Source of the DNA: Gonapodya prolifera JEL478
Taxonomy: Eukaryota; Monoblepharomycota; Monoblepharidomycetes; Monoblepharidales; Gonapodyaceae
NCBI GenBank assembly: GCA_001574975.1
Contig: KQ965731.1
Location: forward strand, 1,485,737 to 1,549,736
Reading direction: 5' to 3'
DNA: 64,000 bases
Below are positions 23,244 through 36,259 of the stretch, piece by piece. Made by a program: the position numbers and the translations under genes. Each line of letters begins with the position of its first letter. Position 1 is the first letter of the stretch. The notes beneath the pieces are model-generated. The model was not told the DNA's origin. It saw nothing but the letters and a program-made list of their open reading frames with translations, and searched no databases.

Positions 23244-23970
23244 GGTAATGGGACATGTCATTGTACTCCTCCTTGTATTTTCCCAAGGTACACGTGCGTG
23301 GTGTTGATTATCAGGGGTCAGGCAACATGATAATGACTGTGGGGGGAATCATAGGGACCAAAACAGGCAGGGCGCTTGGTTAAACGACTATTTTGATAGT
23401 GCAGCTGTGGGGAGTCCACGGACAACGCGATCCTGTTCTGCCGCTCTGTCGTACTTGCGAGGACTACATTTGTATGCGTGGTGTACGCCGTGGTATCTAT
23501 TGTAGCGCGCCGGCTAATCTGGCTGGTGAAAAGTTTTCAGATCCCTTATCAGATCGCTTTTGGGGGGCGTCAAGGTTGCACGCCAAGATCGCAACACGCA
23601 CTGTGAAAACTTTGAAAACGGGAGGATAAAGTTGAACGGAATAAGCTCGACAAGATCTGAACGTAGATTTGGATCTTCAGATTCGGATATTAAATACCGA
23701 AATTGGTTGGACTCGGTGCACTGGAGATGAGATCTGCGAGGATGTGCGTTGGGGGCAACGCGATCTGCGAACTTTGGCAAAGATGGACGCTACTTCCGCA
23801 CCAGTGGTAAACTTTGATTGAACATTATTGGCAGGAGGAATGATCGTGAAATTCAGGGACGAGAGGTGCCCCAGGGTCTCGTGGTGACGCGTGAAAACCC
23901 AGGGTCATTATCCCTCACGCGTATAAAACCCTTTCCGACCCGATGACCGCTCACTCCATTTTAACTCCAT
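23244..23970. other. Intergenic region upstream of the secreted protein gene
   Basis: No coding sequence supported. AT-rich with a TATA-like element near its right end. Confidence 0.5.
23922..23928 (+). promoter_or_regulatory. TATA-like box
   Basis: TATAAAA lies 49 bases before the ATG of the secreted-protein gene, a plausible core promoter for a strongly expressed gene. Confidence 0.5.
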
Positions 23971-25487
23971 ATGGCTATCAAGTCTCTTGCTCTTGGCTTC
24001 CTCGCTCTCGTTGCTAGCGCTGGAAACAGCGATGCTCTGCCCGTCCTTCGTGAGTCCCGCTTGCCTCGATGATCGGCGGCTCCTTGACACTGAAACATGC
24101 CGATTTCGTCCACGCTTATGCCCATGCTCTTGTCCAACGACAGCGAGCCGCATTCCGGTTGGTGTTTGCCTGTTTCATCTGTCGGATTCCTCCTCTAATG
24201 GTCTCGTCTCGTCTCATGTAGGGCGTTGCCTACATGACCAACCACCCGTGGGGAGAGCCACTCAACGCAACCCAGACTGCCACACTCATCAAGGCCGCGA
24301 CTTCGGGAAAGCTCGCAAACTACGGAGGTCCCGTCATCAACAACGTGGAGGTCACTCTTCTCACCTGGGGAACCGGCGTTAACTATGTTTCGTCTGCTGG
24401 TAAGTCGGAAGTTGATCGAGGGTTCAACACGGCAGTCACACTGAACGCTCGGCATTCAGCACCAAACAACCTTCCGACTTTCTATGCGGGGGTTACGAAC
24501 TCTGCCTACTATGACATGCTTGCGCAGTACGGAACCTCGTCCCAGGGATCAATTGGACGTGGTACTTACAAGGGTGAGTTGCCGGTCGAGTGCATAAGTG
24601 AGAATTTGATCTTGGAGCTTACCTGCCTCACTCCCTCAGGAACGATCGCCCTCTCTGGAGTCCCCTCGGGCTCTTCTATCACCGACGCTCAGATTCAAAC
24701 ATACCTCAAGAGCCTCGTGACAAAGGGAACTATTAAGGTGAGATTTGTTCCACTGGGGGTGACGCGAGAGCGTCAGAACACTCACTATTCCATCTCTTGA
24801 ACAGCCAAACAAGAACTCTTACTACCCCATGTGAGTAAACCCACCGACATGCTTGTCAGTGCAGATCTATAATCGTGCATCTCTGTCTTCAGCCACTTTG
24901 CCCCCGGAATCACCATTGCTCTGTCGTCCAGCGACTCGTCCTGCTCCACCTTCTGCGCTTACCACGGCACCATTGACATCTCGTCGCTCAACGTTGGAAC
25001 CCAGTACCTCTTCTACGGTGTGATGCCCGACCAAGTAAGAGCTTTACTCCCGGCGTCCTTGTTAAACTCCCACTCAACTGATTGTGCACAGGGCGGAGCC
25101 TGCGCTGGTGGCTGCGGATCGGCGTCGTCGACGTTCAAGAACCTGTGCAGTGTGTCCTCCCACGAGCTTTTCGAGGCCGTCACTGACGCCGCCGTCGGTT
25201 TGGCTCAAACTTACGGACCCCCCTTGGCGTGGTACAACAACCCTGTAAGTTGTTTCGTCCTCAAGTATTGCCAGAATGGCCGCTCACACTTTTGGGTGCG
25301 CTTAGAACGGTGAAATCGGTGACCTTTGCAACGCCCAGCAAGCTACCATCACTGACGCCAACGGGCAGGCGTGGACCGTTCAGAAGGTTTGTGCGAGGTG
25401 CAAGTGAACCATCACAGAATGAATCTCACCTCTAACGTGTTCCGCAGCAATGGAGCAACTCCAAGGCCGCTTGCGCTTCTTCTTAAG
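23971..25487 (+). CDS. Secreted protein with HELFE motif, unnamed fungal/bacterial family
   Basis: The start MAIKSLALGFLALVASAGNS is a classic signal peptide. About nine short exons follow: VAYMTNHPWGEPLNATQTAT, INNVEVTLLTWGTGVNYV, PTFYAGVTNSAYYDMLAQYG with QGSIGRGTYK, GTIALSGVPSGSSITDAQIQ, PNKNSYYPIHFAPGITIALS with FCAYHGTID, YLFYGVMPDQGGACAGGCG, VSSHELFEAVTDAA, LAWYNNNGEIGDLC and QKQWSNSKAACASS. The layout (cysteine-rich, HELxEAxTD, GEIGDLC, QWSN near the end) fits a secreted family seen in fungi and bacteria; the HEL...E...TD region also recalls plant EXORDIUM-type proteins. HE plus a downstream acidic residue suggests a metal site, but protease activity is inference. The first intron borders are the least certain part. 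Confidence 0.65.
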
Positions 25488-25868
25488 GTATTCTACGATT
25501 TAGTTTAAATCTCCCGGCGAGATGTTTTGGAGGAGTCTAGTATCAGTGGTTTTTATGGGGCAAATATAAAGAAAGTTTTGGATCAATATTTCATGCGATC
25601 GATCTGTGTGCGAAGACCGATATTGCAGTGTTGTGTGCTTTGTACTTGCAATCGCCCAATGCATGTTACGGGAGGACGGGTATTATTGTAGGTCAAGTGC
25701 ACCACAGTGGTGACTAGCTCACATTGCCTGTCCCCAATATTTTCTTTAGCGAGAGAGATGGATAGACGAGAATGGGGAAATTGCGAAGGCAGTTGTGCTA
25801 AGTTGCGCTGTGGTCACCATTACCCACACACTTTCCGAAGTTTCATCAGGGCTCAGCGGTTTCTCAGC
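25488..25868. other. Intergenic spacer
   Basis: Between the secreted-protein stop and the copine start, both genes on the plus strand. No gene or clear regulatory site recognised. Confidence 0.45.
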
Positions 25869-29181
<3,313 letters not shown>

Positions 29182-29396
29182 TCCTACTCTCACTTTATAT
29201 TTTTCACGAAGTTTTGATTTCAATTGAAGTGTCCAAAGGCCCAATAAAGGCCACTGTTGTGAAAGAGGCACAGCAAGGTCCCCAATCTCGGATTGAGGCA
29301 TTCTCCCTCGCCCGTCACTCGCCGGCGCTTGAGCTTAAATCGCAGAGATTCCCCATCGTCGAAAATCGGATCATCTGGCCGCTATCTCTCCGTTCA

Positions 29397-30498
29397 ATGG
29401 CTCCAGTCCTTGCCAGTCTGGAGACCGTCGGGGCCATCGAGCATCATTCCAACGCCGATAGCCTCGATCTTGCCACCGTTCTGGGCTACACCTGCATCGT
29501 CAAACGCGACCTCTTTTCCGTCGGAGATTTGGTGGTCCTGATTCAACCAGACACCGTTCTTCCTGATGCGCCGTGGGCGGCCACATACAGGGCGAAATAC
29601 AACCGCGTTAAGGCCGTCCGCCTCAGAAACGAGTGGTCGTTCGGAATCGTGGAGAGTGTTGCCATCCTTGGGGACTACGCTGGGCCACGAGATGTCGGTA
29701 CAGACGTGACAGAGGTTCTTGGCGTGACCAAGTACGACCCTCCTCAGCTGGATGACGGAACAGGCCAGAGATTTGTGACCGGAATTAGGGGGGATGTTGT
29801 TGGGCGAGTCGGGCTGCCGTTCAACATCCCGAAAACAGACGAGGAGCGGTGGCAATCGCTGCCGGCCAAACGAATCCCGATTGGACTTCCTGTGGATATC
29901 ACACTCAAGATTGACGGCCAGTCGTGGACTGCGTGGGTACTTGATGTGCAATATACCATAGTGGCACTGACAAAACCTCCACCTGCCCCTAACTAGGTAT
30001 GTAAAGCTGCTCGAGAACGGAGAGGTCGCCTGTGGTATTACTGGAAGGAACGTGGAGTTCGACCTCGCTACTGCCGACAATGCTTACACCCAGCTTGACC
30101 GTGCTTATGGGGTGCTGGACAAACTCAAAGCCTACGTTCTCAAGACGGGGAAGTCTATTGCACTGAGGGGAGAGTCGTACGGTGGACAGATTCAAAAGGC
30201 CAAGCACAACCCGCATTCCAGTCTTCCCCGGGGGCTTGCTCTGTTTGGAGTGTATTTGATTGACGAGAAACGCTATGCCCACAAAGGAGACCCGTTTTAC
30301 TTTGTGGAAGTGGCGCGAGAGCTCGGTCTCCCCGCTGTTCCCATTGTTGAGAAGGACGTTCTGCTCACTCGCGAGCACATCAAACTCTACGACGAAGGGC
30401 TGGACAAAATCAATGGAAAGCCGTTCGAGGGGGTCGTTGTAAAGCATGCGAAGGGAAGTTTCAAGATTATCAATAAAAGCTACGACAGCAAAAAGTAA
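29397..30498 (+). CDS. Rnl5-like ATP-dependent RNA ligase (DraRnl/NgrRnl type)
   Basis: The N-terminal OB-type domain runs MAPVLASLETVGAIEHHSNA ... DLFSVGDLVVLIQPDTVLPD with KYNRVKAVRLRNEWSFGI. The ligase core follows with motif I KIDG in ITLKIDGQSW (lysine near residue 170). An intron (about 29932-29995, GTGGGT...CTAG) then joins SWTA to YVKLLENGEVACGITGRN. ALRGESYGGQIQKAKH supplies the motif III region, PFEGVVVKH motif IV and FKIINKSYDSKK motif V. All nucleotidyl-transfer motifs are therefore present. Family knowledge: the OB plus nucleotidyltransferase layout is that of Deinococcus DraRnl and Naegleria NgrRnl, which seal 3'-OH/5'-phosphate nicks in RNA-containing duplexes. The start could be a little upstream, but this one matches the family's N-terminus. 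It stops 181 bases before the oxidase gene on the same strand. Confidence 0.8.
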
Positions 30499-30679
30499 TT
30501 GTATTTGCACTATTGTGGATTAATGCACTGTTATGTAGACATTCTAATGATTTGATATCGATTGAATCTGCGTTGTGGAGTGGGGTTCTTCTCTCTCTTT
30601 AGGTTGGATGCCGGCAGAATTTCGACAGTGAGTGTGCTTTGGTTGCTCCATTGTACTCCTCTTCACAGCGACCCATCAC

Positions 30680-32256
30680 ATGGCATTACCCCACGAGAAT
30701 CCCTCGACATCTCTTTGGCTGGAGAATCCTCCGCTGGGAGAGATTCAACCCGCGATAGGGAATTTCACGCAGCCACCCCCACGCGAAACGGACATTCTTG
30801 TCATCGGCGCGGGGATTTCAGGCGCATCAGTCGCATACCATCTGCAAACACTCTCCCAAGACAAAACCACACGCCTCAAAGTCACCGTCGTGGATGCGCG
30901 TGGAATCGCTGGAGGTGCATCGGGCAGGAATGGTGGGATTCTATGGAACTCGCCTGGAGGGTGAAGATTTCCGCGATTTCTCGGTATCAAATGCAAAACT
31001 GACCACCCCACAGTCTGACGGACAGCAAGACTCCCACCCCCTCGGAACTCCGTCGCACACATGCCCTCCACTCATTTTACTCCGCCAATGTGGAGGCGTT
31101 GCAATCGTTCATCCGCGATTACCTCGCCCGCAGGATCTGCACGTCCGACCCAGACCCTGCAGATCCGCTGCTGTACTGGTACGAAGGCGGCGGCGTAACG
31201 CCGTTCTTGACGGCTGAAGAACGGGATTCGTCTCTCCACACCCTTGAGTTCTTGCTGAAGAACACGGAGAACCCACTCGGACTAGAGTACTGGGATGCAG
31301 ACCGAACTGTTACTGAGCTCTGCTGCGCGCCAAATGCTTTCCCTTACGGTGCGCTCCGACAACGCGAACAGGTCGGACGTGTTTGGGCCGCACGTCTCGT
31401 GCGTGCAATCGCGGAGGAGGCGATAAGACTCAGTGAGGGCAATGTCGATATTTATTGTGGCTGGCTGGTCGAAGAGGTGAAGGCCGGCACCGAACGAAGA
31501 CGATGGCAAGCAAAGCTTCGTCAAGATTCGGACGAACTTTGGGTTGACACGGACTACGTCGTCTATGCAACCAACGCGTACACGGGCGTAATACCGCGAG
31601 AAGCTGCAGATGGGCTTTCACTGGTTCCGGTTCGTAACCAAGTGGTTGCGTCAGACCCCTTGCCGCCGGAGGTCCTGTCTTCCTTCCGCGCTCGCAATTT
31701 TGCTATTTCGGCGGACCACGGTTATATCTACATGACGGTCCGTCAGGATGGCAGAATAGTTCTGGGAGGCATGAGAAATCTGGTCACCGACGGTGTCAGG
31801 AAGAGTGAAGGTCTTTACGTGAAAGAAATTGCGATGGATGAGGGAAACGCGGACGATAGAGGTGGCTCCTGGCTGAACCCGCTCGTCAGCACGCGGCTTC
31901 GGCAATGGGTGGGAGAGGTTTGGCCAGACCTCTCAGGAAAGGTTCACGTGAGTTCATGAACGCCGAGTTTCGTTTTCTCGGAGCAGCGATTCTAACCACC
32001 TTGCGCTCAGTTCACCCAGGAATGGTCGGGCATTCTTGGCTTCACCCCCTCTCACCATCCCTACGTCCGTCCTCTTCCACTCTCTGGGCAGTACCTGCTG
32101 GCTGGCTTCTCCGGCCATGGCATGCCGCAATGCTTCCTCGCTGGAAAGCTTATTGCAGCTTATGTTTTGGAAGATGCGTTGAAATTCCGCGGGGTTGTGA
32201 GTCAGGTAGAGCAGGAGACGGGCAGTTTATCTGAACTCTTTGGAATACATGCATAG
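30680..32256 (+). CDS. FAD-dependent oxidoreductase of the DAO family
   Basis: The dinucleotide-binding ILVIGAGISGASVAYHL sits near residue 45, followed by VTVVDARGIAGGASGRNGGI, the usual FAD site with the SGRNGG loop. The middle exon has FPYGALRQREQVGRVWAARL, DYVVYATNAYTGVI and LVPVRNQVVASDPLP. The exon boundary near 31949-32010 joins KVH to FTQEWSGILGFTPSHHPYVR, and the C-terminus has YLLAGFSGHGMPQCFLAGKL, the FAD-closing GFSGHG motif. This matches amine/amino-acid oxidases of the gamma-glutamylputrescine/glycine-oxidase type; substrate unknown. About three exons. The final codons run into SELFGIHA with the stop at 32256. Confidence 0.85.
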
Positions 32257-32436
32257 GATGGACTTTTTGCTAGAACGATGCGTGCATACGTAAACATGAT
32301 GCCTCAAAACACAACAAAGGTGGTGCCTCTTCGCCGTTTTTCTCAGGGTTTCGCGCCGCGGCCGGCTGGTTGCCTTCCTGCGCCTTGTCTCACCCCATTT
32401 TGACCAATCCCGGAGTCAGCACACAACCCGCCAGCC

Positions 32437-35400
32437 ATGCCGCGGTCTCTGGCGCTACTTGTGCGACTGACCACCGTCGTCGTGGCGGTCGCCGTTGCAG
32501 CCGTGGCGAAAGCGACTGCGACGCCGCGGGACCCTTCTGCACCAGGGATGGATGTGGTAGCTGTCTACGACGGACCGGATTGCGCCGGTGAGTGGATTTT
32601 CTGGCGGCTTCGAGTGGAATCGCGCAGCTTGCGGGCACTGGGCGCTGACCGTCTTTTTATTTCCGCTTATGGTAGGTGTGCCCTCGGCCATCCATGTCCG
32701 CTACCTTCAGGGGAAAGAGTCGGCGTCGGATGGTGAGTCGACCGTGGGAGAAGATCCGACAATAGTTGGAACAGCGAATGATCCTCGTTGTCCGTTCCTG
32801 TTCCGCAATTGTTTCCCCGTTGGTGTGGTGGCGTCTCTGTCGGCGGAAACCTCCCAAACCCTGCCACCAAACAACAAACTATGAAGCGCGAGAATGTCTG
32901 GAATCAATATCTGAAGCACACTGCAGCGTGGGCCTCGTTTCGCAAGGAGGCGCTCTCAGTCGGCGGAGAGGGAGTCGAATGAAGCTGACCGAGGGAGTGG
33001 TGAGTCACACGTACGCAGTAGCTTTGAGCTCAAATGGAGCCTAAAATAATCTACCTTTAGGCCAGTAAACGCATGGCGTGCATTCGCCAACAGCCCCTTC
33101 GGTCATTTCTGGCGTCGCTCAAAGTTGCCCATATTGGCAGCACTTCTCCGCCATACACTGCCACGCTCACCTACAAACCGTCGCAGCAGTCTTCGGACGT
33201 AGCGCTGACGTCGGATGACTTCCTTCCGACCAATGTAGCTTCGGAGTGCCATCCATCACAAATCTCCACCGTCTCGTTCCACCTCGCCGATGATGTTTGC
33301 CGACCCCACTTTGCTGATTTCGAAGACACCGCTCGACTTGCTGCTATGGGATGGGTGCGCAACTCGGCGGAAGTCGGGTGGGATGTGTATGCGAGGGAAG
33401 GATGCGACGGTGCCAGCTTCATGAAAGGTGGCAAGTACAGCTATGGAGTGTGTGCGGAAGAAACTGGACTTCAGGGATTCGGAAAGCAATACGTTACGCA
33501 CAAAGTGTGAGTGGAGTGGTGCGGACGCCATTGTACTTCACATCTTCAACTGATTGTTCGTCACACGCCCTTCAATTACTTCTAGAACCGACAACTTCCT
33601 TCTGAACCTCTCCCACGGTACCATACGTGGTGTTGCGGATGTCATTCAACGTTTTATTCGAGTGCATGCTTCCCCATCGATTAACATCGCCTCGCCTACC
33701 TTGAAGAAGAGACAAGCCCCATCAGGAGGTCAGCCAGAGAAATAAACCAACTTCAACTCTATTCGATTTTCATCATTCTTTTAAACAGATCCAAGTCCTC
33801 CCGCAACGCCACCGCCGCCACCTCCACCTCCACCACCTCCGCCTCCGCCACCTCCCCCGCCACCTCCTCCACGTAAGTTAAATGATAGCGGATTCAATAC
33901 CGAGAATCAATTGGACTTACATCCCGTTCTCTTGTAAAGCCCCACCGCCACCACCGCCACCTCGTGAGTTTCTTATATTTGGACCTGTCCATAAAACCTC
34001 GTAACATTGCCGTTTCCGCCGTCTTCATGACATCATCATGGACATCGCGTTTAGCTCCTCCCCCACCCCCTCCACCACCGCCTCCTCGTGAGTTAAAGTT
34101 CAAACGGTTACCTCCTTCACCCAGTCTGACCCCTCCTGTTTGTTCCCCTCCCTTGTAACTTCGTATTTCCACGCAACCTTTCAAATCCCTTGATCTGCCT
34201 AAAGCCCCACCACCACCACCTCCTCCCCCTGCCACTCCTCCTCCTCCTCCACCCCCAACGCCACCTCCTGGTATGTTGTGGTCTGAGTTCCCTGTTAGTT
34301 CCTAGTGGAGCTGAGCTCTCATCTAACAGCTCCCGCACCTCCTCCCCCTCCCCCTCCTCCTCCTCCCCCNGCCGCCACCCCCAGCGACTCCCCCACCAGC
34401 GACTCCCCCACCAGCTGCTCCGCCGGCGGCTGTTCCGCCACCAGCTGTTCCGCCTCCAGCAGTCCCACCGCCAGCAGGACAGCCGCCTCCTGCTGCCCCC
34501 CCTCCCGCTGCACCAAATCCAGCACCTCCCTCAGGCGCCCCTCCCGCTCCTGCGGCGTCAGAGGCAGGAGCTGCAACAAGTGCAGCTGGAGCCACGACAC
34601 AAACAGTAGCTCCTTCCCCATCCAGCGGAGGTGCAACGCGGGCGGCAGCGGCATTATCCTCCCCTGCATCCACGACAGACGCCAGCGGAGTCGCGGGCAC
34701 AGACTCGAATGGAGGGTCGAACTCTTCTGCTGGTTCTGGCTCGGGCTCTCCATCGGCGATGCGCAACGTACCCGCCATTGTTGGTGGTATCACGGGTGCG
34801 CTTGCCGCTGCAGTGATCCTTGGGGTCCTGATGGCGACATTCGTCCGCTCCAGACGTCGCGCCGCGAAACGTCGTGCTCATGCCATGTCAGGAACTCCGC
34901 GACCCATGAGTCAAATCGACCCCACAAGGTGGCCGGCCACTCCACGCACCCCCATGAGCACCTCAAGTCCGATGACGCCGGGAGGTGGAGACGGAAATCT
35001 TTCCTCGCCAGGCGGTTGGACTACTGCCTCATCCTCTTTGGGCTCCAATGACAGTGGATTCCTCATGACACCACCTTCGGCCAGGGCGGGTCCAGGCGTC
35101 GGCTTTGGAGATTTTGGCACAGGCAGGAACTTTGGAACACAATCCCAGCTTGCCACGTCCCCGACAGGGATCGGGATGAGGCAATCCTATTCCGGCGGCT
35201 CTCTTTCTCGTAGCGCCGCTGGGGTATTTTCTGATGCAAGCATCAGCAAGATGCTGCGGGTACCATCGCCTGAACCTGGCGAGGAACCACCGGAGGAGGT
35301 TCATGAAACGTACGTCGCCAAGAAGGCGTACAGGGCTCAGTTGCCGGATGAGCTGACCGTCGAAGTGGGAGATCAGGTGTTTGTTGACGTGGTGAGTGCA

Positions 35401-35560
35401 TTGAATAGTTTTCGGCACTTTCCTTGAAGTTTAATCGGCCACGTGTTCGCAGCTCATGCCCGACCAGTGGGCTACAGGGAAGAACCTTCGTACAACTCTA
35501 ATCGGATTTGTGCCTATGGTTGTTCTCGCAAAGGAATCTCAAAGTCCTGGAAGGAACTGA
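32437..35560 (+). CDS. Single-pass membrane protein with polyproline stalk and cytoplasmic SH3 domain, copy 1
   Basis: The signal peptide is MPRSLALLVRLTTVVVAVAV, then an extracellular domain with several Cys residues (exons between 32600 and 33650, e.g. AAMGWVRNSAEVGWDVYARE and SYGVCAEETGL). Next comes a long polyproline stalk made from mini-exons, then an Ala/Pro/Ser/Thr-rich mucin-like stretch. The membrane helix is NVPAIVGGITGALAAAVILG followed by RSRRRAAKRR, setting the C-terminus inside. The C-terminal SH3 domain reads YVAKKAYRAQLPDELTVEVG, DQVFVDV and, after an intron, LMPDQWATGKNLRTTLIGFV with PMVVLAKESQ. An N at 34370 in a C-rich run lies where the frame shifts by one, most likely a miscalled homopolymer. 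The exons at 32600-33000 are the least certain. Likely a cell-wall or adhesion sensor by inference. Confidence 0.7.
33789..34270 (+). other. Array of symmetric phase-1 polyproline mini-exons
   Basis: Exons at 33789-33872 (84 bases), 33940-33963 (24), 34055-34087 (33) and 34205-34270 (66) are separated by introns of 67, 91 and 117 bases, with a further 59-base intron before the next exon at 34330. Each intron has GTAAG/GTGAG/GTATG at the donor and AG at the acceptor, and each interrupts a codon after its first base. The 24- and 33-base exons encode 8 and 11 prolines and nothing else; the others are nearly pure proline with a few Ala/Thr. Confidence 0.75.
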
Positions 35561-36259
35561 AAAATCGTGCGACCGGAAGATGACCTATCGGGAGAGATGT
35601 GCACAATGATTGATCAAGTATGCCGGCGGTGCAAAATGATTGTACTTTAGAGCTGTACGGGGCGCGGGTCGCACCTTCGAGGGTAGGACGTCTGATTTAA
35701 TCGGTAATGGTGCACCTTTTTTCTGTTTTCTTAACAGGCAGAGGTAGCTTTGTTACTTCTCCTTTTAAGTTGAGATTTAGAATGTATGTTTTGACTTAAG
35801 ACTCTTTTTATTCCATACATACACGCCTGAGTTGGACGAAGATGGATTCTGCAAAGCATTGCCCGGAACTTGGGGGCCGGTGGGGGCTGAAAGAAAATGA
35901 CATCAGAGAGTATTTGAGAGGACGAAAATAGATGACGGCACATGAAACTTTCCCATATGCGATGCAATGGGATCCGAAGTTGCAAAGAAGATCGGAATTT
36001 GGAAGTGTTTGGGGAGACAAATGTCTTACTCATGCTGAAAAGGCTGAAGTGGAAGCTCACGGGAAATGGAACGAGAATTTGAGCACGCAATTATTGATGG
36101 ACCGATCGAAGCTCGTTGGTCGGACGTCCTTCTTGCTGTTTTGTGCAGACTGAGGTTTGTGCGCCTCCTCCCGGCTTGGCCGCATCAAATCAACTTTCCC
36201 TTTCCCCTTTCCGCCGAGACCATTTGCTCGTCCTTGCAGAGCGCCCGGAGTCGTTGACA
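35561..36259. other. Intergenic region between the two SH3 membrane proteins
   Basis: AT-rich 3' and 5' flanks. No gene supported. Confidence 0.5.

Noticed and set aside
34319-34793. Glycine-rich minus-strand frames
   Set aside because: They are the reverse complement of the polyproline-coding exons and are low complexity only.
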